A DNA stretch of 64,000 nt from Gordonibacter faecis (lineage in GTDB: Bacteria > Actinomycetota > Coriobacteriia > Coriobacteriales > Eggerthellaceae): NCBI RefSeq assembly GCF_030077735.1, contig NZ_JASJEU010000003.1:248001-312000 (forward strand), read 5' to 3'. The notes below the pieces were generated by a model. The model made no database searches. It was not told where the DNA came from and saw only the letters and a list, made by a program, of their open reading frames with translations. Made by a program: the position numbers and the translations under genes. Each line of letters opens with the position of its first letter. Positions within the stretch are counted from its first letter, which is position 1. Below, piece by piece: positions 17,060 through 25,452 of the stretch.

Positions 17060-18613
17060 ATGCTGTTCAACCTGGACCTGGTGTCCGCCGAACTGGCCAA
17101 TTTGCACCCTCTTGAGCGCTTTGTGCACAATGCCACGCTCGATCTCGACCGCGTTGAGATATTTGGCCCCAAGAGTTTCCCACGCGCAACAAGCCTTTTC
17201 ATTATTGAGTATGACGAATTTATCGCACTGAACGCCGCTGTGTTTGAGGCCGGTGGGGCCTTCCTTGTGCGCAGCGCGAGCGCCTCCTGTGACACGCGGG
17301 GCCTTCCCGCCCTACTTCTTCCCGATGCGCCCGACCTGCCAGATGCGCGCGACTTGCTGACGCGTTTGTTGGAGTATCGCATGCGGCTTGACACCTGGTC
17401 GGAGGCCGTGCTTTCCACCATGGCGCGTGATGCGCCGCTGCAAGAGGTGTTCGACATGGTGGCCACCATGTTCGCAAACCCGCTCATGCTGTCGGATTCG
17501 GCACTGTACTTCGTGCTAACGGCCGGGCGGCTGCCAGATGATTTCCGCGACCCGTTTTGGTCCCCGGCCATTGAGACGGGCGTGTGCCCCACCGAGGTGT
17601 ACTTCGATACGTGGATGCGCAGCGCGGAGAACGCGTTCAGCAGCGAGCGCGCGTATATAGTGAGCGACGCGGAAACGGGCGGGCGCACCTATTTAGTGCG
17701 CAACCTTTTGGTGGAGGGCGAATATCACGGCTGCATTGAGCTAGTGGATGTGAACGCGCCACTGGGTCCTGCTGATCTGGCGCTGGCCGATTACGTGGGC
17801 GACTTGCTGGCGCTCATTTTGCCGCGGCGTGCCTACCCTCAGATTGCGAACTCGGCGCTGGGCCCGTTTCAGGAACTTCTGGCCGGCAATGCAGTGCGAC
17901 CGCACGTGTTGGAATATGGTCTGGCTGAGCTGGGATGGAGCGTAGGAGATCCGCATTACGCGGTGTGCTTTTCGGGCGCGGAGGGGGCGGGTGAGCTGGG
18001 GCCGCATCTGCAAGCCGAGCGGCGCATCGCCGAGCTGTACCCGCATGCCCAGTTTGTCGAAGACAACGGCGCACACCTCATGATTGCGCGCGACGTTGAC
18101 TATCCGCTAACAGAGTTTCGTGCAGGGTTGTTGCCTGGTGGGCCGGAAGGGCTGCGCTTTATCGCCGGGTTCTCGTCGCTGTCGGATGACTTCTCGCGCC
18201 TGCGCACCACCGCCGACCAGGCCGCTTTCGCCTACGAACAGATAAAACCCTACGAGACCGACCGCTATTTGGCCACGGCCATGGGCTTCTACGACGACTG
18301 CTGGTTCGAAGATGCGCGGCGTCGACTGACCGACGAAGGCGGCGATGTGGTGTGGCTGCTTGACCCCGCCGCCGTCGCCCTGGCGCGGGCCGATGAGCGC
18401 GACGGCACCGCACACGTGTCTACCGCGCTCGCCTACCTCGAACACGGCTGCAACGCCACACGCACCGCCGAAGCGCTGTTCATCCACCGCAACACCCTGG
18501 CGTATCGCCTGAAGCGCATCAAGGCCATTTCAGGCCTTGACCTGGAAAACCTCGGCACAAGTAACGTGGATGTGCTGCGCGTCCACCTCTCCTGCAAGCT
18601 GCTTGCGGGCTAG
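17060..18613 (+). CDS. PucR/CdaR-type transcriptional regulator
   Basis: A 517-residue cytoplasmic regulator. ATG 17060 has AGGAG 6 nt upstream. The C-terminus carries the PucR-type helix-turn-helix (YLEHGCNATRTAEALFIHRN, then TLAYRLKRIKAISG), preceded by a GGDEF-like PucR middle domain. The N-terminal half resembles sensory modules that bind small molecules. Such proteins activate catabolic or transport operons in response to a substrate. Its target is not obvious: the neighbours are the integrative element on the left and the HxlR/OsmC pair on the right. Confidence 0.85.
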   Translation: MLFNLDLVSAELANLHPLERFVHNATLDLDRVEIFGPKSFPRATSLFIIEYDEFIALNAAVFEAGGAFLVRSASASCDTRGLPALLLPDAPDLPDARDLLTRLLEYRMRLDTWSEAVLSTMARDAPLQEVFDMVATMFANPLMLSDSALYFVLTAGRLPDDFRDPFWSPAIETGVCPTEVYFDTWMRSAENAFSSERAYIVSDAETGGRTYLVRNLLVEGEYHGCIELVDVNAPLGPADLALADYVGDLLALILPRRAYPQIANSALGPFQELLAGNAVRPHVLEYGLAELGWSVGDPHYAVCFSGAEGAGELGPHLQAERRIAELYPHAQFVEDNGAHLMIARDVDYPLTEFRAGLLPGGPEGLRFIAGFSSLSDDFSRLRTTADQAAFAYEQIKPYETDRYLATAMGFYDDCWFEDARRRLTDEGGDVVWLLDPAAVALARADERDGTAHVSTALAYLEHGCNATRTAEALFIHRNTLAYRLKRIKAISGLDLENLGTSNVDVLRVHLSCKLLAG

Positions 18614-18642
18614 AGCACCTCTGCGGGCGTATCGCAAGCGAC

Positions 18643-19032
18643 CTATTCCGCACTGCCGCCCCGATAGTCGCAGCGTTGACAGCGAGTGGGCGCGGCGTCG
18701 TCACAGGTGCGGTGATACTGGCCGGCCCAGTGGCAGATATGCTGGAGCACGGGAATGGTGGAAGCGCCTTTTTCGGTGAGCATATATTCCACGCGCGGTG
18801 GAATTTCCTCGTACTGGCGTCGCGCCACCATGCCGCTATGCGCCAAATCCTTCAGCGCGCTTGCGAGCGCGGCGTCGCTCACGTCGGCCATCTCGTCGCG
18901 CAGCGCGCTGTAGCGCAAGGGGCCATCCGACAGCACGCAAAGGATGCGCGACTTCCACTTGCCGCCGAACACATCAAGCCCGTACTCCAACGGGCACCGG
19001 ATATCTTTCTCTAGTTTGCGCTGATAGGCCAT
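18643..19032 (-). CDS. HxlR-family (MarR-like) transcriptional regulator
   Basis: A 129-residue winged-helix protein with the HxlR signature: RCPLEYGLDVFGGKWKSRIL, LRYSALRDEM, a recognition helix near ALASALKDL and the wing RRQYEEIPPRVEYMLTEKG. A cysteine in the N-terminal CPLEY position is the one that senses thiol stress in several HxlR proteins; two more CxxC-like cysteines sit at the C-terminus (RCQRC). ATG 19032 has GGGGAG 7 nt upstream. It is divergent from an OsmC gene and a flavin split-barrel gene, so it plausibly controls a small redox-stress operon. Confidence 0.9.
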   Translation of the reverse strand: MAYQRKLEKDIRCPLEYGLDVFGGKWKSRILCVLSDGPLRYSALRDEMADVSDAALASALKDLAHSGMVARRQYEEIPPRVEYMLTEKGASTIPVLQHICHWAGQYHRTCDDAAPTRCQRCDYRGGSAE

Positions 19033-19140
19033 GTTTTCACTCCCCTTCCCCGCGAGGTTGCACCACCTGGCCGCACTCCCTGCAATGGCACAACAGCCAC
19101 CTTCTCCACCTTAGCGCGCTTTCTTGTCTTCGTGAAGTTA

Positions 19141-19170
19141 CTCAAAACATTTTTAGTGGCTCAACATTTT
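19141..19170. promoter_or_regulatory. Direct repeats in the hxlR-osmC divergent region
   Basis: CTCAAAACATTTT (19141-19153) and CTCAACATTTT (19160-19170) repeat 19 bp apart, about two helical turns, in the control region between the regulator and OsmC. They are candidate operators for the HxlR protein. Confidence 0.35.
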
Positions 19171-19260
19171 GCGGACGACTTCTCTCGCGCGGGTAGCCGC
19201 CGTATCCTTGGCCTATCTTGAAACAAGGCCGCCACACGGCGGCAAGGAAAGGAGCACACC

Positions 19261-19698
19261 ATGCTTGAAACATCGAAGGTATCCGTGGTGAGCACGGGAA
19301 CTGCATTGCAGGCGAAAGCCGAAAGCCGCGGCTTCACCATCACGTTTGACGAGCCTGTCGAGTCGGGCGGCGGAAACACTGGCATGAACCCCGTCGAGGG
19401 GCTGCTCTGTGCGCTCGGCGGCTGCCAGACCATCGCCACCATGATATTCGCCCAGATGAAAGGCGTGGAACTTTCCGGCGTGAGCGTGGACGTGGAAGGC
19501 GATCTCGACCCCGACGGCTTCATGGGGAAGGCCCCCGACGTGCGCAACGGCCTGCAAGAGGTGCGCGTTACGCTGCGTTTGTCGGGCTCCGACAAGGAAC
19601 AGCTGCGCGAACTTGCCGCCCTGGCCGAAGAGCGCTGCCCTGTTGGTGACTGTCTGAAGAATCCCGTACCCCTGCGCACGGAAATCGTCGTAGACTAA
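19261..19698 (+). CDS. OsmC/Ohr-family thiol peroxidase-like protein
   Basis: A 145-residue OsmC-fold protein. The two redox cysteines are visible in ALGGCQTIA and in EERCPVGDC, the second motif carrying an extra Cys. The family reduces organic or fatty-acid hydroperoxides using thiols. ATG 19261 follows GGAAAGGAG. The divergent HxlR regulator and the downstream FMN-type split-barrel gene (42 nt after the stop) suggest one small oxidative or electrophile stress unit. Confidence 0.9.
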   Translation: MLETSKVSVVSTGTALQAKAESRGFTITFDEPVESGGGNTGMNPVEGLLCALGGCQTIATMIFAQMKGVELSGVSVDVEGDLDPDGFMGKAPDVRNGLQEVRVTLRLSGSDKEQLRELAALAEERCPVGDCLKNPVPLRTEIVVD

Positions 19699-19740
19699 GG
19701 TCAGAGCGGACGGAGGGCCCGCCAAAGGAAAGGGGACATC

Positions 19741-20148
19741 ATGGCTCATATGTCGCAAGAATGCCAGGACATGATCAACAACGCCTACGCCGCCGCGTTC
19801 TCCACGTGCGCTGACGGGGTGCCAAACGTGGTGCCGGTAAGCATGAAGCAGGCGATGGACGCCGAGACGGTAATGGTATCTGACCAGTACCTGAATAAGT
19901 CGCTGGCGAATCTGCAGGCGAACCCCTACGTTGCGCTGTCGGTCTGGGATGATGAGGGCGGCTTTCAGGTGAAGGGCACCGTCACGTATGAAAACGAGGG
20001 GCCGCGCTACGAGCAGGTGGCCGCGCAAGTGCAGGCCATCCTGAGTTCAATGGGGTACGACTATACGAGCAAGGGCGTGTGCTTCATCCACGTGGAAGAG
20101 GTGTACTCCGTCACACCGGGCGCGCACGCGGGCGAGCGTTTGGCATAG
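19741..20148 (+). CDS. Pyridoxamine-phosphate-oxidase-like split-barrel flavoprotein
   Basis: A 135-residue split beta-barrel protein (AAFSTCADGVPNVVPVSM, VMVSDQYLNKSLANLQANP, VALSVWDDEGGFQVKGTV). Members bind FMN or F420 and often reduce small electrophiles; the substrate is not deducible. It sits 42 nt after osmC in the same direction with its own GGAAAGGGG site. Its last 88 nt overlap the tail of a convergent TetR gene. Confidence 0.85.
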   Translation: MAHMSQECQDMINNAYAAAFSTCADGVPNVVPVSMKQAMDAETVMVSDQYLNKSLANLQANPYVALSVWDDEGGFQVKGTVTYENEGPRYEQVAAQVQAILSSMGYDYTSKGVCFIHVEEVYSVTPGAHAGERLA

Positions 20149-20720
20149 AGCTGCACGCGGGGTAGCGCGTTGGGCGGTCGCAAGGCGCTTTCGCGTGACG
20201 TGCTTCCGGCGGCGATGCGGAGGAATTCGTCGGCCATGGCTTCGGGGGTTTCTTGCATGCCGGATTCGAGCCAGCACACTAACATGTTGTAGAACGCGCC
20301 GGCAAAGTAGTACAGCTCGTAGCGTTTGATGGAGCGCGCGGGCATATCACCTGCTTCGGCAATTTTGCACTCGGTGAGCACATCGAGCAGTGTGGTGGCG
20401 GCATGCGCGCGGTGAAACGCGAGCACGATGGGGGCATGCTCGCGATAGAAGCGGAACTGGTAGAGCACGGCTTCGCGACTGCGGGGAGCGGCATCGGCCG
20501 GCATGCCCTCGTGGTAGAGGCGCGCCATGCGCTGGATGCCGTAGTCGACGATGTCCTCCACCGACGTGAAGTTGCGGTAGAACGACGCGCGTGCCACCCC
20601 GGAGCGCGCCACCAGTTCGGTCACCTTCACTTGCGAGAGATCCTTTTCCTGCGCCAGTTCCAACAGCGCATCAAGAAGGCGGTCTTTGACCTGCTGGTTC
20701 GCCACTTTTCTCCTATCCAT
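20061..20720 (-). CDS. TetR-family transcriptional regulator
   Basis: A 219-residue regulator with a TetR N-terminal helix-turn-helix (LLDALLELAQEKDLSQVKVT, then VARSGVARASFYRNF). The C-terminal ligand domain contains YYFAGAFYNMLVCWLESG, common in TetR proteins of Firmicutes and Coriobacteriia. I chose ATG 20720, 12 nt after GGGAG; GTG 20747 is also possible. It is divergent from the flavodoxin-ferredoxin gene, and is its likely regulator. The C-terminal 30 residues overlap the convergent split-barrel gene. Confidence 0.85.
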   Translation of the reverse strand: MDRRKVANQQVKDRLLDALLELAQEKDLSQVKVTELVARSGVARASFYRNFTSVEDIVDYGIQRMARLYHEGMPADAAPRSREAVLYQFRFYREHAPIVLAFHRAHAATTLLDVLTECKIAEAGDMPARSIKRYELYYFAGAFYNMLVCWLESGMQETPEAMADEFLRIAAGSTSRESALRPPNALPRVQLYAKRSPACAPGVTEYTSSTWMKHTPLLV

Positions 20721-20824
20721 GATACAGAAGCGCTCCCTTTGTCTCACGTCGATGGGTTCAGGTGCTCACGCCCCTATGATACAGTATGTCTCACATTGAC
20801 GAACGGAAGTATCGAAGGAGCGCC

Positions 20825-21604
20825 ATGATTCTCTACTTTAGCGGTACCGGCAATAGTCAGCGGGCAGCGGTGCAGATGGCCGAGCAGCTGGGCGATGAAC
20901 TGGTGTCCATCAACCGGCAGATCAAAGACGGGACGGCGGGCACCTTTACCTCCGAGCGGCCGTGGGTGTTCGTGATGCCCACGTATTCGTGGCGCGTGCC
21001 GCGGCTGGTGGAAGAGTGGATGGAGAAGGCGCGCTTCGAGGGTTCGCGCGAGGCGTACTTCGTGCTCACCTGCGGCGGAAGCGTGGGCAACGCGGCGCCG
21101 TATGCCGCGGGGCTGTGCGGGCGGATAGGGCTCACGTTTCGCGGGCTTGCGGGCGTGGCTATGCCGGAGAACTACCTGGCCCTGGGGCCAACGCCGAGCG
21201 AGGAAGAGTGCCGTGCCCTTATGGAAGCGGCGCGCCCCCGCATCGCGCGCCTGGCTGAAATGGTGAGCGCGGGCAAACGCTTCCCCGCCGAGCCGGCCAC
21301 TATGGTAGGGAAACTGGAAAGCGGCCCGGTGAACCCGCTCTTCTACCGATTCTACGTGCACGACAAGGGCTTCACTGTGTCGGACGCGTGCATCTCGTGC
21401 GGGCGCTGTGCCGCGCGCTGCCCGCTGAACAACATCCGCTACGAAGGCGGACGCCCCGTATGGCAGGGGTCGTGTACTCACTGCATGGCGTGTATCGGCG
21501 GTTGCCCCACCTCGGCCATCGAGTATAAGAAGGTGTCGCAGGGCCGCCACCGCCACTACGTGATGGACGACGCGCTGTGCTGGGGAAACGAGGCTGCTCA
21601 ATGA
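20825..21604 (+). CDS. EFR1-family flavodoxin-ferredoxin fusion
   Basis: A 259-residue protein with a flavodoxin-like N-terminus (MILYFSGTGNSQRAA, FMN phosphate loop) and two C-terminal [4Fe-4S] motifs (CISCGRCAARCP and CTHCMACIGGCP). It is a low-potential electron carrier of the EFR1 type. ATG 20825 has AAGGAG 5 nt upstream. Its last codons overlap the start of the ferredoxin-nitroreductase gene by 4 nt, implying a functional pair: electrons delivered by this carrier and used by the partner. Confidence 0.9.
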   Translation: MILYFSGTGNSQRAAVQMAEQLGDELVSINRQIKDGTAGTFTSERPWVFVMPTYSWRVPRLVEEWMEKARFEGSREAYFVLTCGGSVGNAAPYAAGLCGRIGLTFRGLAGVAMPENYLALGPTPSEEECRALMEAARPRIARLAEMVSAGKRFPAEPATMVGKLESGPVNPLFYRFYVHDKGFTVSDACISCGRCAARCPLNNIRYEGGRPVWQGSCTHCMACIGGCPTSAIEYKKVSQGRHRHYVMDDALCWGNEAAQ

Positions 21605-22377
21605 AGCGCACGCACGAAGTGCTGATTGACGCGGAGGCGTGTATCGGGTGCGGGCTTTGCAAGCGCGACTGCCCCATGAACAACCTTGTGGTAGAAGAGC
21701 GCGTCGCGCACGTGGTGTCGCAGCAGTGCATCATGTGCGGACACTGCGTGGCCATCTGCCCGAAGGGTGCCGTGTCGATGACCGGGTTTGACGAAGAGCC
21801 TATGGAGCTACACGGACCGGTGAGGGTGGATGCCGACACGCTGGCGCTGGCGCTCAAGGCGCGCCGCAGCGTGCGACAGTTCGCTGCGCGCCCCGTGGAC
21901 GCGGGCGTGATTGACCGCATTGTGGAAGCCGGGCGCGTGACCCCCACTGGCGGCAACGCCCAAGACGTGGAATTTGTCGTGCTGCGCGACGCGCTACCCG
22001 AGGTTGAGCGCGTGGCCGTGCGCCTGTTCAGGAGGCTGTTCCCCTTTGTGAAGCGCTTCAATGCATCGGTGGCGCGCGTGGAGATTGACGAGCACTTCTT
22101 CTTCAAAGGCGCGCCCGTGGCTCTTGCCGTGGTGGCGAAAGACACCGTGGATGCTTCGCTTGCCGCCGCCAACATGGCACTCATGGCCGAGACGTGCGGC
22201 CTCGGTGTCCTCTACAGCGGCTTCTTCGCCACCGCCACGCGCTTCTCCCCCAGCCTGCGCCGCATGCTCGGCCTGCACCGGGGCCAGCACGTCGTAGCCA
22301 CCCTCGTGCTAGGCCACCCCGCCGTCCGCTACCACCGCACCGCCCCCAAAGAACCCGCCAGCGTGAGGATGTTGTAA
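21601..22377 (+). CDS. Ferredoxin-nitroreductase fusion
   Basis: A 258-residue protein with two N-terminal [4Fe-4S] motifs (CIGCGLCKRDCP and CIMCGHCVAICP) followed by an FMN nitroreductase domain (RRSVRQFAARPVD, TPTGGNAQDVEFVV and the GLGVLYSGFF helix). It would reduce nitro groups, quinones or other small acceptors with electrons from the coupled flavodoxin-ferredoxin. The start overlaps the upstream stop in ATGA. The divergent TetR gene probably controls both. The physiological acceptor is unknown. Confidence 0.9.
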   Translation: MKRTHEVLIDAEACIGCGLCKRDCPMNNLVVEERVAHVVSQQCIMCGHCVAICPKGAVSMTGFDEEPMELHGPVRVDADTLALALKARRSVRQFAARPVDAGVIDRIVEAGRVTPTGGNAQDVEFVVLRDALPEVERVAVRLFRRLFPFVKRFNASVARVEIDEHFFFKGAPVALAVVAKDTVDASLAAANMALMAETCGLGVLYSGFFATATRFSPSLRRMLGLHRGQHVVATLVLGHPAVRYHRTAPKEPASVRML

Positions 22378-22382
22378 TAAGT

Positions 22383-22705
22383 GTGACGCGCTATCGCGCT
22401 AGCTAATACGCCACGAGGTTACCCGTCATCCCTTACCTTACGACGCGGGTCGACTGACTAGTAGGCGAGGTCTTGCAAGAAGCATAACCTCCGTAGGGGT
22501 GCACTCCAGTGCACCCGTTCGTGCGAAGCGCGAAAACGCAGGTCAGGGTTGAATTCTCCGCCTGACGGCGGAGAGGGCGCTTCGTGAAGCGCCCCTACAG
22601 AGATAACCTTTTTAGTGAGGTTTATGATACATGGAAGAGCCCTCGTCATAGTGATAGGGAGGGCGACCATCTTGTGGTGTATTCGGTAGCGCGTAAGCGC
22701 GTCAC
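22383..22705. repeat. MITE-like element with palindromic terminal repeats (long copy)
   Basis: GTGACGCGCTATCGCGCTA at 22383-22401 and its near-complement at 22687-22705 bound 323 bp with no gene. The same ends bound an 83-bp element at 43202-43284. Inside lies a second repeat, 22493-22598, bounded by GTAGGGG/CCCCTAC and made of three tight hairpins (GGGTGCAC/GTGCACCC, CTCCGCC/GGCGGAG, GGGCGCTTC/GAAGCGCCC). Confidence 0.65.
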
Positions 22706-22750
22706 ATTTTTACAAAGCAGGAGGGGGCTGTTGTTGCAGCCCCCTCCTTG

Positions 22751-24436
22751 TTACTTCCCTGCTTTCACCAGTTCTTCGGCCATTTCGCGCAGCTTGAACT
22801 TTTGGACCTTCATCGACGGGGTCATGGGGAAGTCGTCCACGAAGAACACGCGTTTGGGCACCTTGTAGCGAGCGATGCGGGGGATGGCGAAGGCGCGGAC
22901 GTCCTCTTCGGTCATGTCTTCGTAGCCGGGGCGCACGCGGATGAAGGCACCCACTATCTCCCCAAGACGTGCATCGGGAATGCCTACCACCTGGGCGTCG
23001 AGCACACCGGGCATGGTGAGCAGGAAGTTCTCCACCTCAAGCGGGTAGATGTTCTCGCCGCCGCGGATGATCATGTCCTTGATCCGGCCCGTCACGCGGT
23101 AGTAGCCGTCCTCGTCCACCGTGCCCAGGTCGCCGGAGTGCAGGTAGCCGTCCGCGTCGATGGCGCGCGCCGTCTCCTCGGGCATCTTGTAGTAGCCCTT
23201 CATCACGTTGTAGCCCTTGCAGCACAGCTCGCCCGGCTCACCCACGCCACAGATGTGGCCGTCGGTGGGGTCAATCACGCGCACGTCAACCGGCGGATGC
23301 TTGCGGCCAACCGTTTCGCACTTGTGCTCGATGTCGTCGTCGGCGCTTGTCTGTGTGAACACGGGGCTCGTTTCGGTGAGGCCGTAGCAGATGGTGATTT
23401 CCTTCATGTACATCTTGTCCATGACCTCGCGCATTGTCTCCGGCGGACACGGGCTGCCAGCCATGATGCCTGTGCGCAGGCTGGTGAGGTCGAACGTGTC
23501 GAAGTCGGGGTGATTAAGCTCGGCGATGAACATGGTGGGCACGCCGTAGACGGCAGTCGCACGCTCCTTATGGATGGCTTGCAGCACAAGACCCGCGTCG
23601 AAGTCTTCCACGATGATCATGGTGGAGCGGTGCGTGAGGTTCGCCATCACGCCGAGCACGCACCCAAAGCAGTGGAAGAACGGTACCGGCAGGGTCACGC
23701 GATCGTCCGGGCCCAGCTTCTGACCTTCGCCAATGTAGAAGCCGTTGTTCAGGATGTTGCGGTGCGTGAGCATGACGCCCTTCGGGAAGCCCGTGGTGCC
23801 GGAGGTGTACTGCATCATAACCACGTCGTTGTTGTCGAACTGCGCGGCGGCGTCCGCAAGCGCGCTTTCCGGCACGTGCTGTCCCAACAGGATGAGTTCG
23901 GGCACGCTGTAGCAGCCGCGGTGCTTCTCCGGCCCCATGTAGATGATGTGCTTGAGGAAGGGGTACGTCTCCGAATTCAGGTAGCCGCGCGGCTGGGTGA
24001 GCGTTTCGGGCACAAGGTCGCGAATGATTTGCAGGTAGTCCACGTCGCGGTAGGCGTCGATGACGCAGAGGGCCTTCATGTCGGACTGCTTCAGCACGTA
24101 GTCCAGCTCGTGGCTCTTGTAGATGGGGTTCACCGTGACCATGACCACGCCTATTTTGGCCGTGGCATACATGAACGTGAGCCAGTCGGGAATGTTGCGC
24201 GCCCACACGCCCAGATGATCGCCCGGTTTGAAACCGATGGCGATAAGGCCGCGCGCCAGGTTGTCCGTACGCTCGTCGAAGTCCTTGTAGGTCCAACGCA
24301 GCATGCGGTCGGGGTACACCACGAACTCATGATCAGGGTCAAGAGCCACCTGCTGCTTGAAGTACGCCCCAATGGTAAGCTCCGAATGCAACGGATAATC
24401 GGGCGAACCGGGGATGGGAGCGGGGGTATCGGTCAT
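22751..24436 (-). CDS. AMP-forming acyl-CoA ligase (FadD/medium-chain type)
   Basis: A 561-residue adenylate-forming enzyme. The A3 phosphate loop is MQYTSGTTGFPKG, A5 is YGLTETSP, A7 is HSGDLGTVDEDGYYRVTGR, and the C-terminal catalytic lysine region is PSMKVQKFKLRE. It activates a carboxylic acid to its CoA thioester with ATP. It resembles general FadD-type or AMP-binding ligases more than CaiC; the substrate is unknown. A structured repeat lies just before its start and an XRE-cupin regulator upstream reads the same way. It may serve the acyl-CoA pathway encoded further right, but that is inference from proximity. Confidence 0.9.
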   Translation of the reverse strand: MTDTPAPIPGSPDYPLHSELTIGAYFKQQVALDPDHEFVVYPDRMLRWTYKDFDERTDNLARGLIAIGFKPGDHLGVWARNIPDWLTFMYATAKIGVVMVTVNPIYKSHELDYVLKQSDMKALCVIDAYRDVDYLQIIRDLVPETLTQPRGYLNSETYPFLKHIIYMGPEKHRGCYSVPELILLGQHVPESALADAAAQFDNNDVVMMQYTSGTTGFPKGVMLTHRNILNNGFYIGEGQKLGPDDRVTLPVPFFHCFGCVLGVMANLTHRSTMIIVEDFDAGLVLQAIHKERATAVYGVPTMFIAELNHPDFDTFDLTSLRTGIMAGSPCPPETMREVMDKMYMKEITICYGLTETSPVFTQTSADDDIEHKCETVGRKHPPVDVRVIDPTDGHICGVGEPGELCCKGYNVMKGYYKMPEETARAIDADGYLHSGDLGTVDEDGYYRVTGRIKDMIIRGGENIYPLEVENFLLTMPGVLDAQVVGIPDARLGEIVGAFIRVRPGYEDMTEEDVRAFAIPRIARYKVPKRVFFVDDFPMTPSMKVQKFKLREMAEELVKAGK

Positions 24437-24470
24437 AGGATCACTTCTTTCAAACTCGCAGGTCAGGCAA

Positions 24471-24624
24471 AGTCAGCGAGGGTGGCTGCAGTGCCCAAGA
24501 TTCGTGGGATCGCGGAAGCGAAGCGTACTTCGGTACGTGAGCTTCCGGGATCGCGCGAAGATTGGGTGCTGCAGCCAGCCGCAGCGTCGAGTCTATACTC
24601 CGATCGTCAGATCGGAGTATAGAC
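24471..24624 (-). repeat. Structured intergenic element, copy B
   Basis: Same ends as copy A (AGTCAGCGAGGGT at 24471, GCAGCGTCGA to 24590). Its long stem uses different bases that still pair (GGCTGCAG with CTGCAGCC, CCCAA with TTGGG). The final hairpin, 24591-24605 with 24610-24624, has a TGAC loop on the minus strand. That loop holds the stop codon of the XRE-cupin gene, so its left arm is coding sequence. The element ends 34 nt before the ligase start. Confidence 0.8.
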
Positions 24625-25179
24625 CACAGCCAGGAATTTCGCGTTTTGGCCGTCGTGAGCGCGGACTTGATGGGGGACGATGCAGTCGTAGTAGATGCTT
24701 TCGCCGGGATGGAGCACGTAGGTTTCCTGGCCGTACTCAATCTCGATGGCGCCTTCCATGCCAAAGAGCCACTCTTCGCCCTCGTGGCCCACCAGTTCGT
24801 GATCCATCTCGCCGGACGGCGTGACGGTGATGATGAACGGATCCATGTGGCGCGACGGACGGCCGGCAGCCAGGCTGAAGTAGCTGAGGTCGCCGCCCGA
24901 AGTGGTCTCCAAGCTGGTGGTACGCTCAACCTCAGCCATTTGTGCGGCGTCGATGTAGGACGGACCCAAGTCCTCGTCGTCATCCATGAGCGTGCCCAGG
25001 CGCACCCCGAGCGCACGCGTGATCTTGATGAGCGGCGCGAGCGAAGCGGGCACCTCCCCCGCCTCAAGACCCTCAATGAGTTCCAGGTCAAGCCCACAAC
25101 GGCTGGCCAAGTCCTGGCTCGACAGATGGTGCGCCTCGCGCAATGTAACAATTTTCTTCCCCAGGCGATTCTCTTCCAT
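24607..25179 (-). CDS. XRE-cupin transcriptional regulator
   Basis: A 190-residue protein with an N-terminal Cro/C1-type HTH (LGKKIVTLREAHHLSSQDLA, then CGLDLELIEGLEAG) and a C-terminal cupin barrel (GHEGEEWLFGMEGAIEIEYG, then LHPGESIYYDCIVPHQVRA). Such regulators sense a small ligand in the cupin and often control acid or polyamine catabolism. ATG 25179 has GGGGAG 6 nt upstream. Upstream-open sequence has no start of comparable quality. It is the gene before the acyl-CoA ligase on the same strand, so ligase expression may depend on it. Confidence 0.88.
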   Translation of the reverse strand: MEENRLGKKIVTLREAHHLSSQDLASRCGLDLELIEGLEAGEVPASLAPLIKITRALGVRLGTLMDDDEDLGPSYIDAAQMAEVERTTSLETTSGGDLSYFSLAAGRPSRHMDPFIITVTPSGEMDHELVGHEGEEWLFGMEGAIEIEYGQETYVLHPGESIYYDCIVPHQVRAHDGQNAKFLAVVYTPI

Positions 25180-25452
25180 GAGCGCTCCCCTCGTCGGCGT
25201 TTTCGTATGGCTGCTATTATCGCGCTTTTCGAGGCCATGCGCGCTCTGAAACGGCGTTTGATGGCGGAAAGACGGCGGAGGGGGGCGAAGGTGGAGCCGC
25301 ACGGGGCCTGCACGTGGCGCACGCAACACGCGCCACCCCTCCCCTTTCTCAATTTGAAACACGCGCACGCACGGTGCGATGCAGCCGGCGGGCGGTGCTA
25401 TACTGCTGCGCGGCCCGTGATCTGGGGTCACAACGCTTGAGAAGGGGAACTT

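Noticed and set aside
22383..22705. CRISPR-like repeat array
   Set aside because: The repeats are nested palindromes of differing sequence, not regularly spaced direct repeats, and no cas gene is nearby.
22748..24622. Long plus-strand open frame opposite the acyl-CoA ligase
   Set aside because: It is the antisense shadow of a clear AMP-forming ligase in high-GC DNA. Its His/Arg/Val-rich translation matches no family.
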